Below, piece after piece: positions 1 through 9,254 of a DNA stretch of 64,000 nt. The stretch covers positions 5,270,001 through 5,334,000 of the forward strand of contig NZ_LT607753.1 of the NCBI RefSeq assembly GCF_900090295.1. The letters are read 5' to 3'. This DNA comes from Micromonospora coxensis. GTDB taxonomy: Bacteria; Actinomycetota; Actinomycetes; Mycobacteriales; Micromonosporaceae. Under the pieces are notes generated by a model. That model made no database searches and was not told the origin of the DNA. It saw nothing but the letters and a program-made list of their open reading frames with translations. A program made the translations under genes and the position numbers. How positions within the stretch are numbered: the first letter of the stretch is position 1; the number at the start of each line of letters is the position of its first letter.

Positions 1-642
1 GACACCCCGCTGATCGGCTTCGCCGGCGCCCCGTTCACCCTGGCCAGCTACCTGGTCGAGGGTGGGCCGTCGCGCACCCACGCCAAGACCAAGGCGCTGA
101 TGTACGGCCAGCCGGAGCTGTGGCACGCGCTCTGCGCCCGCCTGGCCGAGGTGACGCTGGCCTTCCTGAAGGTGCAGGTCGACGCCGGGGTCTCCGCGGT
201 GCAGCTCTTCGACTCGTGGGCCGGCGCGCTCTCCGAGGCCGACTACCGGCGCTACGTGCTGCCGCACTCGGCGGCGGTGCTGGCCGGGCTGGCCGACGCG
301 GGCGTGCCGCGGATCCACTTCGGGGTGGGCACCGGCGAACTGCTCACCGCGATGGGCGAGGCCGGCGCCGACGTGGTCGGCGTGGACTGGCGCACCCCGC
401 TGGACCAGGCCACCCGCCGGATCGGCCCGGACCGGGCGGTGCAGGGCAACCTCGACCCGTGCGTGCTGCTCGCCCCCTGGCCGGTGGTGGAGACCGAGGT
501 GCGACGGATCGTGGAGCAGGGCCGCGCCGCGCCCGGCCACGTGTTCAACCTCGGTCACGGCGTCCTGCCGGAGACCGATCCCGACGTGCTGACCCGGGTG
601 GTCGCGCTGGTGCACGAGGTGTCCGCGCGACCGACCGACTAG
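1..642 (+). CDS. hemE: Uroporphyrinogen decarboxylase, 5' end outside the window
   Basis: The open frame runs from the first base, so the N-terminal part is missing; 213 residues remain, roughly the C-terminal 60 percent of a normal HemE. The visible protein carries the family signatures [12 protein letters not shown] near its start, QLFDSWAG in the middle and GNLDPCVLL with a terminal [13 protein letters not shown]. HemE decarboxylates the four acetate side chains of uroporphyrinogen III to give coproporphyrinogen III in the cytoplasm. The next gene begins 11 bp downstream behind a GGAGG ribosome site, so this is the front of a haem operon continuing into cgoX and chdC. Identification is firm; only the start is unknown. 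Confidence 0.95.
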   Translation, partial: DTPLIGFAGAPFTLASYLVEGGPSRTHAKTKALMYGQPELWHALCARLAEVTLAFLKVQVDAGVSAVQLFDSWAGALSEADYRRYVLPHSAAVLAGLADAGVPRIHFGVGTGELLTAMGEAGADVVGVDWRTPLDQATRRIGPDRAVQGNLDPCVLLAPWPVVETEVRRIVEQGRAAPGHVFNLGHGVLPETDPDVLTRVVALVHEVSARPTD

Positions 643-653
643 GGAGGACGACG

Positions 654-2090
654 ATGCGGCAGCCCTGGCGGATCGCGGTGATCGGAGGCGGGATCACCGG
701 GCTGGCCGCCGCCGTCCGGTTGCGCGACCGCGCCCCCGCCGGCACCGAGATCACCGTGTACGAGCGCTCCGGCGCGCTCGGCGGGAAGCTGCGCACCGGC
801 GAGCTGGCCGGCTCGACGGTCGAGCTGGGCGCCGAGTCGTTCCTGATGCGCGACCCGGCCACCGGGGGCGACTCCGCCGCGGTGGCCCTGGTCCGCCGGC
901 TCGGACTGGCCGACGAGCTCGTCCACCCGAGCGTCGGGCAGGCCGCGCTGGTGGTCGACGCCGGGCTGCGCCCGATCCCCGGCGGCACGCTGATGGGCGT
1001 ACCCGGTGACCTGGCGAAGGTGGCCGAGGTCGCCGACCCGGGGGCGGCGGCCGACCACGACGGCGGCCGCCCGCTGCTCGGCCCCGACGAGGACGTCAGC
1101 GTCGGCGCGCTGGTCCGGCCCAGGTTCGGCGACCAGGTGGTGGACCGCCTGGTCGACCCGCTGCTGGGCGGCGTCTACGCCGGTCGCGCCGACGACCTGT
1201 CGCTGGTGACGACCATGCCCGCGCTGGCCCGCGCGGCGCGCGCCGAACACACCCTGACCGCGGCGGTACGGGCGGCGCAGGCCGCCTCGGCCCGGACCGC
1301 GCAGGCCGCCGCGACGCCCGGCCCGCCCCGGCCGATCTTCGGCACCCTGGCCGGCGGGATGAGCCGGCTGGTGGAGGCGGCGGCGACGGCCAGCGGCGCG
1401 AAGATCCGGCTGGACGCGACGGTGCGCGACCTCACCCGCACCCCGGACGGTTGGCGGCTGACCGTCGGCCCGACCCGGGACCCGGAGCACGTCGAGGCGG
1501 ACGCGGTCGTGCTCACCGTGCCGGCCCGCCCCGCCGCCCGGCTGCTCGCCGGCGTCGCCGGCGAGGTCGCCGCCACGGTCGGCGCCCTGGACTACGCCAG
1601 CGTCGCGCTGGTCACCCTCGCCCTGCCCCGACCGGAGCTGCCGGCGCTCTCCGGCTTCCTGGTGCCGGCCACCGAAGGGCTGCTGATCAAGGCGTCGACC
1701 TTCTTCACCACCAAGTGGGGGCACCTGGCCCGGCCGGACGGTGTCGCCCTGGTCCGCGCCTCCGTCGGCCGGTACGGCGACGAGGCGCAGCTCCAGCTCA
1801 CCGACGAGGACCTGCTGGCCACCGTGCACCGGGAGCTGTCGCAGGTGCTCGGGGTGGCGCTGCCCGCGCCGCTGGCCGGTCACGTGCAGCGCTGGGGCGG
1901 GGCGCTGCCCCAGTACACCCCGGGTCACCTCGACCGACTCGCCGCCGCCCGGGCGGCGCTGCGCACGGCCCACCCGACGCTGGTCCTGGCCGGCGCCGGT
2001 CACGACGGGGTCGGCATCCCGGTCTGCGTCCGCTCCGGCGAGACGGCGGCCGGGGAGATCATCGAAGCACTGGGAGGATCGGGTCAATGA
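654..2090 (+). CDS. hemY (cgoX): Coproporphyrinogen III oxidase / protoporphyrinogen oxidase-type flavoprotein
   Basis: This 478-residue FAD enzyme starts with the dinucleotide-binding motif [13 protein letters not shown] and ends with the FAD-contact motif [17 protein letters not shown]. It belongs to the HemY/CgoX amine-oxidase-like family. In actinobacteria, which use the coproporphyrin-dependent route, the enzyme oxidises coproporphyrinogen III to coproporphyrin III rather than making protoporphyrin IX; the chdC gene immediately downstream supports that reading here. The ATG at 654 follows GGGAGGACGACG, a good ribosome site, and the stop overlaps the chdC start as ATGA. Ferrochelatase (cpfC), needed between these two steps, is not in the window. 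Confidence 0.93.
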   Translation: MRQPWRIAVIGGGITGLAAAVRLRDRAPAGTEITVYERSGALGGKLRTGELAGSTVELGAESFLMRDPATGGDSAAVALVRRLGLADELVHPSVGQAALVVDAGLRPIPGGTLMGVPGDLAKVAEVADPGAAADHDGGRPLLGPDEDVSVGALVRPRFGDQVVDRLVDPLLGGVYAGRADDLSLVTTMPALARAARAEHTLTAAVRAAQAASARTAQAAATPGPPRPIFGTLAGGMSRLVEAAATASGAKIRLDATVRDLTRTPDGWRLTVGPTRDPEHVEADAVVLTVPARPAARLLAGVAGEVAATVGALDYASVALVTLALPRPELPALSGFLVPATEGLLIKASTFFTTKWGHLARPDGVALVRASVGRYGDEAQLQLTDEDLLATVHRELSQVLGVALPAPLAGHVQRWGGALPQYTPGHLDRLAAARAALRTAHPTLVLAGAGHDGVGIPVCVRSGETAAGEIIEALGGSGQ

Positions 2091-2788
2091 CCGAGCAGAC
2101 CAACGCGGCCCGGCTCAAGGAGCTCAACGCCAGCATCCGCTACACCATGTGGTCGGTGTTCCGGGCCACCAGCCCGCTGCCGTCGCTGCGGGAGAACGTC
2201 ACCGGCGAGGTCGAGTCCCTCTTCGAGGAGCTGGCCGGCAAGGACGTGGTGGTCCGTGGCCTGTACGACGTGGCCGGCCTGCGCGCCGACGCCGACCTGA
2301 TGGTCTGGTGGCACTCCGCCTCCAGCGACGCGCTGCAGGACGCGTACCTGCGGCTGCGGCGGACCACGCTGGGGCGGGCGTTGACCCCGGTCTGGTCGCA
2401 GATGGCGCTGCACCGGCCGGCCGAGTTCAACAAGAGCCACATCCCGGCGTTCCTGGCCGGTGAGGAGGCCCGCCCCTACCTCTGCGTCTACCCGTTCGTC
2501 CGCTCGTACGAGTGGTACCTGCTGCCGGACGCCGAGCGGCGCGAGCTGCTCGCCGAGCACGGCCGGATGGCCCGTGGCTACCCGGACGTGCGGGCCAACA
2601 CGGTCGCCTCGTTCGCCCTCGGCGACTACGAGTGGATGCTCGCCTTCGAGGCCGACGAGCTGCACCGGATCGTCGACCTGATGCGGGACCTGCGCGCCTC
2701 CGGTGCCCGCCGGCACGTGCGCGAGGAGATCCCGTTCTACACCGGCCGGCGTCGCTCGGTCGCCGACATCGTCAACTGCCTGGTCTGA
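2087..2788 (+). CDS. chdC (hemQ): Coproheme decarboxylase (HemQ/ChdC)
   Basis: The 233-residue product matches the chlorite-dismutase-like HemQ family in length and motifs. It includes MWSVFRA near the N-terminus, the central [10 protein letters not shown] block that holds the catalytic tyrosine of the family, and [16 protein letters not shown] in the C-terminal half. HemQ uses peroxide to decarboxylate two propionates of coproheme III to give haem b, the last step of the coproporphyrin-dependent pathway in Gram-positive bacteria. It overlaps cgoX by 4 bp (ATGA), so translation is probably coupled. A strong hairpin follows the stop, making this the end of the operon. Confidence 0.94.
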   Translation: MTEQTNAARLKELNASIRYTMWSVFRATSPLPSLRENVTGEVESLFEELAGKDVVVRGLYDVAGLRADADLMVWWHSASSDALQDAYLRLRRTTLGRALTPVWSQMALHRPAEFNKSHIPAFLAGEEARPYLCVYPFVRSYEWYLLPDAERRELLAEHGRMARGYPDVRANTVASFALGDYEWMLAFEADELHRIVDLMRDLRASGARRHVREEIPFYTGRRRSVADIVNCLV

Positions 2789-2797
2789 CCGGCGTGC

Positions 2798-2830
2798 CCG
2801 GTGGCCTGCCGCACGGCGGGAGGCCACCGG
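2798..2830 (+). terminator. Hairpin terminator of the haem operon
   Basis: Ten-bp perfect arms (CCGGTGGCCT at 2798-2807 and its complement at 2821-2830) enclose a smaller GCC/GGC stem. It begins 10 bp after the chdC stop codon. There is no U-tract, as is usual for actinomycete terminators. Confidence 0.6.
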
Positions 2831-3004
2831 CGCCCCGACCGCGCCGACGACCGGTCGGGCGAGGGCGAGGGCAAGCCTTCTGTCGGATGTCGGACGGAGG
2901 GTTGTCCTGATCGTCCGCGGGACGGCCCGGCATGAGCGCCGACGGTAACGTGACAGATCCATCGCGGTAACTGTTCGTGCCGTCGGATCCGTCGGGAGGC
3001 CAGG

Positions 3005-3331
3005 TTGTCCCAGCTCGTCGAGTTCCCGTTGGAGGGCGGTGGCGCCATCCGGGTGGAGGTCTCCGACGAGGAGGGCGTGACCCCGGTCGGCCGCGCCGGG
3101 GACGCGGTGACCCGCGCGCACGAGACCTGGGAGTCGGTCCTGGACCGGCTCCGCCCGCTGACCGCCGGCGTCCTGCGCACCGTGCGCGACGCCGCCGAAC
3201 CGCCGGACCGGGTCTGCGTGGAGTTCGGCGTGAAGCTCACCGCCAAGGCCGGGCTCGTCGTCGCCAGCGGCACCTCCGAGGCCAACCTCAAGGTGCAGCT
3301 CGAATGGAACCGGCCCGGCGACACCGCCTGA
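3005..3331 (+). CDS. Small Trypco1-type (CU044_2847 family) protein
   Basis: The product is 108 residues and looks like the CU044_2847 family, now named trypsin-co-occurring domain 1 (Trypco1): an N-terminal VEFPLEGGGAIRVEV strand pair, a helical centre and a C-terminal VEFGVKLTAKAGLVVA...ANLKVQLEW block. The family is known as a small partner of trypsin-like proteases in predicted regulated conflict or signalling systems; its biochemical role is unsettled. The start is a TTG at 3005, chosen because GGGAGG lies 5 bp upstream at 2994-2999. The next gene begins with a trypsin-like domain, exactly the association that names the family. There is no signal peptide, so it should be cytoplasmic. Family call is from motif memory. 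Confidence 0.75.
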   Translation: MSQLVEFPLEGGGAIRVEVSDEEGVTPVGRAGDAVTRAHETWESVLDRLRPLTAGVLRTVRDAAEPPDRVCVEFGVKLTAKAGLVVASGTSEANLKVQLEWNRPGDTA

Positions 3332-3379
3332 GCCGGCGGCGCCGGGCGACGACTCATGCACGCAGCGAGAGGGCAGCCG

Positions 3380-5905
3380 GTGCCCGACGACGCCCAGCTC
3401 GCGGTGGCCGCCGTGCTGGACGACGCCGGGGTCGTCCACGGCGCGGCCTTCCTGATCGACTCCACCCGGCTGCTGACCTGCGCCCACGTGGTGCAGGCGG
3501 CGCTCGGCCCGGATCACCCGACGCCCGGCGGGACCGGCCTCACCCTGGTGACGCTGGCCTTCCCACTGGTCGCGCCCGACCGGCACGTGGCCGCGGTGGT
3601 GCTCCCGCAGCACTGGCAGCCGGCCGGCCCGGACGGCTCGGGCGACGTCGCCGTCCTGCAACTGCTCGGGCCGGCGCCCGCCGACGCCCGGCCGGTCCGG
3701 CTCGCCCGCCCCGGCCAGGCCGGCACCCGCGACCGGGTCTGCCGCGTCTTCGGCTTCCCCCGGTCCCTGGCCGAGGGACGGTGGTTCGAGGGACGGGTCG
3801 TCGGGCCGGTCGGCGGTGGCTGGATCCAGCTCGCCAACCGCACCGACGCCGGATACCGGATCGAGCCGGGCTTCTCCGGGGCGCCGGTGTGGGACAGCCG
3901 GATGCGGTGCGTCATCGGCATGGTCGTCGCGGTCGACAAGTGGCTCCGGCCGCAGCTGGACTACCCGGCCGCCTTCATGATTCCGATCCGCCGGCTGCCG
4001 GTGCCCGACCAGTTCGGCCGGCCCCGGGTGCTGGCCCGCTGGCGGCAGCCGCTCAGCCGGTGGCGTACCGACCCGTCGACGCGCCGGCGGGAACCGCGAC
4101 GCCGGGTCGCGGCCGTGCTGGCCGCCCTGCTGGTGGCCGCCCTCGTCGTCGCGCCCGAGCCGCTCACCGGCTGCGCGGCCCCGGTGGAGCTGCGGGTGGC
4201 GGCCACGCCGGACGACCTGACCACCTACGAGTCGGTGGCCGCCGCGTACGAGTCGTGGGCCACCGCCCGGGCCGGCGGCTGCCGCCCGACGAACGTCTTC
4301 GTCTATCCCGCCGCCGCCTCGGACGTGGCGCAGGGGCTCAGGCTCGGCTGGTCGGCGGCCCCCGGTCGGCCGGCCACCGACCGGGACCCGGGGACGCCGG
4401 GCTGGTACCCGGCCGACGTCGGGCCGCGCCCGGACGTCTGGTTCCCCGGGGCGGAGCTGCCGGCGGCGCAGGTGCTGAGCCTGACCACGGTGCGCGAGTA
4501 CCGGGTCGTCGCCCGCTCCCCGCTGGTCCTCGCGGTGCCCCGGGGCCGGGTGGAGTCCGGGCGCGACGACCCGGACCGGCAACGCGCGCTCTCCTGGCCG
4601 GAGCTGTTCGCCAAGGCCAGCCGCGCGCCGAGGGAGGAGCCGTTGCCCACCGACTCGGGTCGGCGGGTGGCCGGCACCGGGTGGCAGGTGGTCCGCCCCG
4701 ACCCCACGGTGTCGCCGGAGGCCCGGATGGTCGACGTGGCGCTCTACGACGGCGCGCCCGACGCGACCCGGATCCGGCAGCTGGAGCGCCGGCTGGCGGC
4801 GGCCCAGGACGCACACGGGTTCCCGCTCGGGAGCCTGGCCGCCGTGCTGTGCCGGCAGCGGCAGCTCGCCCTGGACCCGGCCGCGCCGCCGCTGCCCGCG
4901 CTGGTCACCACCGAGCAGGCCCTGGTCCAGTTCAACCTCGGCGAGCGGCTCGGCGCCGGCTGCGTGGAGCGGGGCCGCCCGGCCTGGGACCGGTCGCTGC
5001 TGGCGTTCTACCCGGAGGTCACCCCGGGAGCCGAGCACCGGATGGTCCTGCTGGACTGGCCGGCCCCGGTGCAGAGCGCCACCGCCCGGGTCGCGGCGGA
5101 GGACTTCCTGCGCTGGCTGACCGGGTCCGGCCGGGACGCGCTGCTGGCCCGGGGCTTCCGGGTGCCGGACCTCGACCGGGCCGGCCCGGTGCTCAGCGAG
5201 ATCAACGGGGTGCTGCCCGGCTGGCTGCTGGACAACCCCCAGTGGCAGCTCACCGACGCCGGTGACCCGATGGCCCTCGCCGCCGCCGACCGGCGGTACC
5301 AGGAGGCCCGCCGACCGGCCCGGGTGCTGCTGGCGCTGGACACCTCCGGGTCGATGCTGGCGGAGGCGGGCCGGGGCACCCGCTTCGACGTCGCCGTGGA
5401 CGGCGTCGCCGGCTCGCTCGACCAGCTCGGCGGCCGGGACGAGGTCGGCGTGTGGGCGTTCTCGACGGCGCACCGGGGGTCGGTGGCCCGGCTGCGGGAG
5501 GTGGGCCGGGCCGACCCGGCGCGGGACGCCGCCCTGCTCGACCGGCTCCGTCGTACCGTGCCGGCGGGGGACACCCCGCTGTACCGGGCCATCGACGCGG
5601 CGGTCCGGGAGGTGCGCCGGCGCGGTGACCCGCGTGACGAGCACCTCCGGGCCGTGGTGGTGCTCACCGACGGCCGGGACACCGCCAGCGGGGAGCTGAC
5701 GCCGCAGCTCGACGGCGACCCACCGGTACGCCTCTACGTGATCGCCGTCGGCGAGGCGAGCTGCGACGACCGGCTCCGGGGCCGCACCCTCCGGCAGACC
5801 ACCCTGGCCACCGGCGGCGCATGCGTGCCGGCGGCGGCCGGGACGGTGGACCGCGCCCTCGCCGGGCTCTTCCGTCAACTGTGGGAGAAGGGAGCCGAGC
5901 AGTGA
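3380..5905 (+). CDS. Membrane fusion protein: trypsin-like protease, solute-binding-like region, VWA domain
   Basis: This is an 841-residue fusion from the GTG at 3380, which has GAGAGGG 6 bp upstream; an in-frame ATG at 3356 would add 8 residues. The N-terminal 220 residues form a trypsin-like fold with all three catalytic residues visible: His in TCAHVV, Asp in GDVAVLQL and Ser in GFSGAPVWD. A run of basic residues (RRREPRRR) precedes a single hydrophobic segment near residue 245, then comes a region resembling a periplasmic-binding domain. The C-terminal 200 residues are a von Willebrand A domain with an intact metal site (DTSGSM, a TPLY threonine and VVVLTDGRD). The positive-inside rule puts the protease in the cytoplasm and the binding and VWA parts outside. 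The TGA overlaps the next start as GTGA. Confidence 0.8.
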   Translation: MPDDAQLAVAAVLDDAGVVHGAAFLIDSTRLLTCAHVVQAALGPDHPTPGGTGLTLVTLAFPLVAPDRHVAAVVLPQHWQPAGPDGSGDVAVLQLLGPAPADARPVRLARPGQAGTRDRVCRVFGFPRSLAEGRWFEGRVVGPVGGGWIQLANRTDAGYRIEPGFSGAPVWDSRMRCVIGMVVAVDKWLRPQLDYPAAFMIPIRRLPVPDQFGRPRVLARWRQPLSRWRTDPSTRRREPRRRVAAVLAALLVAALVVAPEPLTGCAAPVELRVAATPDDLTTYESVAAAYESWATARAGGCRPTNVFVYPAAASDVAQGLRLGWSAAPGRPATDRDPGTPGWYPADVGPRPDVWFPGAELPAAQVLSLTTVREYRVVARSPLVLAVPRGRVESGRDDPDRQRALSWPELFAKASRAPREEPLPTDSGRRVAGTGWQVVRPDPTVSPEARMVDVALYDGAPDATRIRQLERRLAAAQDAHGFPLGSLAAVLCRQRQLALDPAAPPLPALVTTEQALVQFNLGERLGAGCVERGRPAWDRSLLAFYPEVTPGAEHRMVLLDWPAPVQSATARVAAEDFLRWLTGSGRDALLARGFRVPDLDRAGPVLSEINGVLPGWLLDNPQWQLTDAGDPMALAAADRRYQEARRPARVLLALDTSGSMLAEAGRGTRFDVAVDGVAGSLDQLGGRDEVGVWAFSTAHRGSVARLREVGRADPARDAALLDRLRRTVPAGDTPLYRAIDAAVREVRRRGDPRDEHLRAVVVLTDGRDTASGELTPQLDGDPPVRLYVIAVGEASCDDRLRGRTLRQTTLATGGACVPAAAGTVDRALAGLFRQLWEKGAEQ

Positions 5906-7275
5906 CCGATCCGGGACCGACCGGCCCGCCCGTCGTCCGTCCCCGCCGGTGGCGGGTCCCGTCCGGGTTCCTGCTCGGGGTGGCCCTCGGCACGGCCGTC
6001 GGCGTCGTCGCCACCGTCGGCTGGTACGCGGCGACCGGCGAGCAGCCGTTGGAGCGCGGGCAACTGGTGATCCTCAGCGGCAAGGACACCAGCCCCGGCA
6101 GCCAGCGCGACGAGCTGGTCAAGCTCTGGAACGAGCTGCACCCGGAGAGCCCGGCCCGGATCCGACCGGCGCCGGTCACCACCGACCAGCAGCACAGCGA
6201 GATGGCCGCCGTCGCCCAGGCACAGGCCACCGACCCGGGGCAGGACCCGGAGAACGACGTCGACATCTACAACCTGGACGTGACCTTCACGGCGGAGTTC
6301 GCGGCCGCCGGGTACCTGCGTCCCATCGACGAGTCGCGGCTCGGCGCGGGCCATCTCGACGCGTTCGTCCCGCCGGCGCTCGACGGCTGCCGGTACCAGG
6401 GCTCGCTCTGGGCGCTGCCGTTCAACACCGACGCCGGCCTGCTCTTCTACCGCTCCGACCTGCTCGGCGCGGCCGGGCCGGGCGCGGCGCACCCGCGCTT
6501 CGACTGGGACGCCGTCATCGACCGTGGCCGCGTCCTCGCCGGGCCGGGCCGGGGCGGTCAGCCGGCGATGGCCGGCTACGTCGGGCAGTTCGGGCCGTAC
6601 GAGGGGCTGACCGTCAACGGCATGGAGCTGATCTGGTCCGCCGGGGTGGACCGGCTGGTCGACGAGACGCAGAACCGGGTCGTCTTCCAGCGGGAGCGGT
6701 GGGAGCGGCGGCTGCGTGACGTCGCCGCGGCCCGGCCGGCCGGGCTGCTCGTGGGCGACGCCTTCGCCGTCCCCGGCGACGAGGGCCGCAGCCTGCGGGA
6801 CTTCCGGGAGGGCCGGGCCCTGTTCATGCGCAACTGGCCGCTCAACTACCGGTCGCTGACCGCACCGGACGCGGCCCCGGCCGCCCCGGTGCCGTTCGAG
6901 GTCACCCTGCTGCCCGGCCCGTCGGCGCTGGGCGGGCAGAATCTGGCGGTCGCCAAGCACACCCGTCAGCCGAGGGCGGCCCAGGCGCTGATCGAGTTCC
7001 TGACCAGGAAGGAGGCGCAGCGCAAGCTCTTCGCGCTGGGCGGCTTCGCGCCGACCCGGGCCGACGTCTACGCCGACCCCCAGTTGCGCGAGCAGTTCCC
7101 GTACCTGCCGCTGCTGGCCGACGCGGTGGGCCAGGCCCGGATCCGGCCCCGGGTGCCGCACTACTTCCAGTTCAGCCGGGTGTTCCGGGAGGGTGTCCGG
7201 CGGGCCCTGGAAGGCGACGGGAGCCTGCCGGAGAACTTCGAGGCGCAACTCAACCAGGCGTTGCAGGGCGGTTGA
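5902..7275 (+). CDS. Membrane-anchored extracellular solute-binding protein without a transporter
   Basis: The product is 457 residues, started at GTG 5902 because it overlaps the preceding stop (GTGA). A hydrophobic helix at about residues 20-43 has no lipobox cysteine, so the protein should be held by an uncleaved signal anchor. The rest resembles family-1 sugar-type solute-binding proteins: LVILSGKDTSPGSQRDELVKLW, NDVDIYNLDVTFTAEFAAAGYL, WALPFNTDAGLLFYR and a C-terminal AKHTRQPRAAQALIEFLTRKEAQRKLF. No ABC permease or ATPase gene is nearby, and the two upstream genes encode a Trypco1 protein and a protease/VWA fusion. It is therefore more likely a ligand sensor or scaffold for that cassette than a transport component; this is inference. 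Confidence 0.8.
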   Translation: MTDPGPTGPPVVRPRRWRVPSGFLLGVALGTAVGVVATVGWYAATGEQPLERGQLVILSGKDTSPGSQRDELVKLWNELHPESPARIRPAPVTTDQQHSEMAAVAQAQATDPGQDPENDVDIYNLDVTFTAEFAAAGYLRPIDESRLGAGHLDAFVPPALDGCRYQGSLWALPFNTDAGLLFYRSDLLGAAGPGAAHPRFDWDAVIDRGRVLAGPGRGGQPAMAGYVGQFGPYEGLTVNGMELIWSAGVDRLVDETQNRVVFQRERWERRLRDVAAARPAGLLVGDAFAVPGDEGRSLRDFREGRALFMRNWPLNYRSLTAPDAAPAAPVPFEVTLLPGPSALGGQNLAVAKHTRQPRAAQALIEFLTRKEAQRKLFALGGFAPTRADVYADPQLREQFPYLPLLADAVGQARIRPRVPHYFQFSRVFREGVRRALEGDGSLPENFEAQLNQALQGG

Positions 7276-7300
7276 GCGTCCGGTTCACCGCGTGGCGCGG

Positions 7301-7744
7301 TCAGCCGTCCCGGCGCATCGGCAGGTGCGGGATGCCGTCCTCGACGTACTCGGGGCCGGTGACGGTGAAGCCGTGCCGGGCGTAGAAGTCGGCCAGGTAG
7401 GACTGCGCCTCCAGCACGCAGGGCCGGTCGCCCACCAGCCGCAGCGCCTCGGTCATCAGCCGGCCGGCGTGGCCGGCGCCGCGCGCCGAGGGCGCCACCA
7501 CGACCCGGCCGATGCGCGCCACGCCGCCCGGGTCGGCCAGGATCCGCAGGTACGCCACCGGGACGCCACCGGACTCCAGCCACAGGTGCCGGGTGCCGGG
7601 CTCGACGTCGCGGCCGTCCAGCTCCGGGTACGGGCACGCCTGCTCCACGACGAACACGTCGATGCGGAGCCGGAGCAGGTCGTGCAGGGTGCGGGCGTCC
7701 AGTTCGGCGAAGGTGGCGACGTGGAGGGCGACGGTCTGCGGCAC
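7301..7744 (-). CDS. ElaA-family GNAT acetyltransferase
   Basis: The 147-residue product carries ElaA hallmarks: LLRLRIDVFVVEQACPYPELDGRD near the N-terminus, the acetyl-CoA loop VVVAPSARGAGHAGRLM, and a C-terminal FYARHGFTVTGPEYVEDGIPHLPM. ElaA proteins are GNAT-fold N-acetyltransferases of unknown physiological substrate. The GTG at 7744 is preceded by a TAACAT -10-like hexamer with 6 bp between, so the mRNA is probably leaderless. It converges with the solute-binding-protein gene, 25 bp away. Confidence 0.88.
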   Translation of the reverse strand: MPQTVALHVATFAELDARTLHDLLRLRIDVFVVEQACPYPELDGRDVEPGTRHLWLESGGVPVAYLRILADPGGVARIGRVVVAPSARGAGHAGRLMTEALRLVGDRPCVLEAQSYLADFYARHGFTVTGPEYVEDGIPHLPMRRDG

Positions 7745-7750
7745 CCTGCG

Positions 7751-7756
7751 ATGTTA
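7751..7756 (-). promoter_or_regulatory. -10 hexamer TAACAT for a leaderless transcript
   Basis: TAACAT read on the minus strand ends 6 bp before the GTG at 7744, the TANNNT spacing typical of leaderless actinobacterial genes. It recurs at several genes in this window. Confidence 0.5.
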
Positions 7757-8650
7757 GGCCGCGTCCACCCGCTCGGGTGTCGGGGCCGGGTCGGCACCCC
7801 GGCGCCGGCGGCGTACCAGCGTGCTGCCGGCGGCCACCGCGAGCAGGGCGACGGCGACGGCCGCCACCACCCACGGGCCGACACCGTCCAGCCAGCCGCT
7901 GACCGCGGCCTGCACCCGGCCGGCGGCGTCGATCACCGGGTCGTCGGCGGATCCGCCGGAGAAGACCCGGATCTCGTACCGGCCGTACCAGGCGACGTAC
8001 GCCCCGGTCAGCACGAGCAGCAGCCCGGCGATCCGCCCGAGCAGCGGGGCGGCCCGGCGGGTGCGGCGGACCAGCGACTCCCGGGCCAGCGCCACGGCCA
8101 GGGCGGCCGCCCCGACCACCAGCCCCATGCCCAGGGCGTAGGTCACGAACAGGCCGATGCCGGCGGCCGGGCTGCCGGCCCGGAAGCCGGCCACCACCAC
8201 CGCCAGGAACGGGCCGATCGTGCAGCCGAGCGAGGCGACCGCGTAGGCCGCGCCGAACAGCGCCATCGAGGTGAACCGCAGCCGGACCGCCGGCCCGGCG
8301 GCCACCTTCGGCGTGATCGTGGGCAACTCCCGGCCGGCGAGCAGCCACCCGCCGGCGGCCACCAGCGCCAGGCCGATCAGCACCGACACCCAGGGCAGCC
8401 GGCTCGCGACGGCGTCGGCGGCCGGCCCGGCGAGCAGCCCGAAGAGGCCGAACACGGCGACGAACCCGACGGTCATCGCGCCGGTGAGGGCGAGCGCCCG
8501 GCCCACCGGTCGCAGCGGCCCGCGGTCGGCCGCCGGGCCGTCGCCGAGGACCAGCACCGACAGGTACGCGGGCAGCAGCGCGAAGCCGCACGGGTTCACC
8601 GCGGCGAGCAGGCCGGCGCCGAGGGCGAGTCCGTAGGACGCCTCCGGCAT
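7754..8650 (-). CDS. ccdA: CcdA-type transmembrane thiol-disulfide transporter
   Basis: The 298-residue protein has about six hydrophobic segments plus a C-terminal one. The two CcdA redox cysteines are visible in AAVNPCGFALLPAYLS (segment 1) and VASLGCTIGPFLAVV (segment 4). CcdA carries reducing power from cytoplasmic thioredoxin across the membrane to extracytoplasmic TlpA/CcsX-type proteins used in cytochrome c maturation or general thiol repair. It starts one base after the stop of the TlpA-like lipoprotein gene, so donor and acceptor are made from one transcript. The C-terminal extension past residue 230 is variable and ends in a basic RRRRRG stretch. Confidence 0.9.
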   Translation of the reverse strand: MPEASYGLALGAGLLAAVNPCGFALLPAYLSVLVLGDGPAADRGPLRPVGRALALTGAMTVGFVAVFGLFGLLAGPAADAVASRLPWVSVLIGLALVAAGGWLLAGRELPTITPKVAAGPAVRLRFTSMALFGAAYAVASLGCTIGPFLAVVVAGFRAGSPAAGIGLFVTYALGMGLVVGAAALAVALARESLVRRTRRAAPLLGRIAGLLLVLTGAYVAWYGRYEIRVFSGGSADDPVIDAAGRVQAAVSGWLDGVGPWVVAAVAVALLAVAAGSTLVRRRRRGADPAPTPERVDAA

Positions 8651-8651
8651 G

Positions 8652-9248
8652 TCAGGTCAGCTCCGCGATCCGGCGGCGCAGCTCGTCCTGGGCCAGCGGC
8701 CCGGAGTGGACGACCTTCCCGGTCGAGTCGAGCAGGACGTACTGCTCCTGGCCGGTGATCCCGAACCGGCGCCACACCGCGCCGTCGTCGTCGGCGAGGT
8801 GGGGGAACCCGGCGATGCCGGTGTCCTTGGCGAAGCGGCGCATCGCCTCGGCGCCGCTGCCCAGCCCCGCCACACCGAGCACGGTGACCCGGGCGGCGTT
8901 GTCCCGCTGCACGGCGGCCACGTCGTCGGCGACCCCCCGGCAGCGGGTGCACCACGCCGCCCAGAACCACAGCACCGCCGGCCTGCCGGCGAGGCTGCTC
9001 CCGGCGAAGGGCCGGTCGTCGATGGTGCGCGCGGTGAAGTCCAGGGTGGCCGGTGTGGCCGGGCGGGCGGCGTCGCCGGAGGCGCCCGGCGTGACGCTCA
9101 CCGGGGCGGCGGCGGTCGTGCCCGGCGTGGCGGTGGCGGTGTCCGGCGTGGCGGCGGGGGTGGCCGGCTCGGCGCCGCCGCAGGCGGTGAGGCCCAGGAC
9201 GGCCACGGTCAGGACGGTCGGGAGGATTCGGCGGGTGACGGCGGGCAT
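8652..9248 (-). CDS. TlpA/ResA-like thioredoxin-fold lipoprotein
   Basis: This 198-residue secreted lipoprotein has a signal sequence with lipobox LTAC (Cys near residue 23), then a threonine/alanine/proline-rich linker of about 45 residues, then a thioredoxin fold with active site WCTRC. It is expected to be tethered outside the membrane and kept reduced by the CcdA protein encoded immediately downstream. The ATG at 9248 is preceded by TAGCAT with 6 bp between, suggesting a leaderless transcript. An exact function (cytochrome c ligation versus general disulfide reduction) cannot be told from sequence. Confidence 0.88.
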   Translation of the reverse strand: MPAVTRRILPTVLTVAVLGLTACGGAEPATPAATPDTATATPGTTAAAPVSVTPGASGDAARPATPATLDFTARTIDDRPFAGSSLAGRPAVLWFWAAWCTRCRGVADDVAAVQRDNAARVTVLGVAGLGSGAEAMRRFAKDTGIAGFPHLADDDGAVWRRFGITGQEQYVLLDSTGKVVHSGPLAQDELRRRIAELT

Positions 9249-9254
9249 GTCCGG

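Noticed and set aside
2084..5878. 1264-residue open frame on the minus strand opposite cgoX, chdC and the protease fusion
   Set aside because: Low-complexity Arg/Gly/Pro/His protein antisense to genes with clear motifs; an artefact of high GC.
5902..7275. Sugar ABC transporter component
   Set aside because: No permease or ATPase is adjacent, and the protein has a signal anchor rather than a lipobox.
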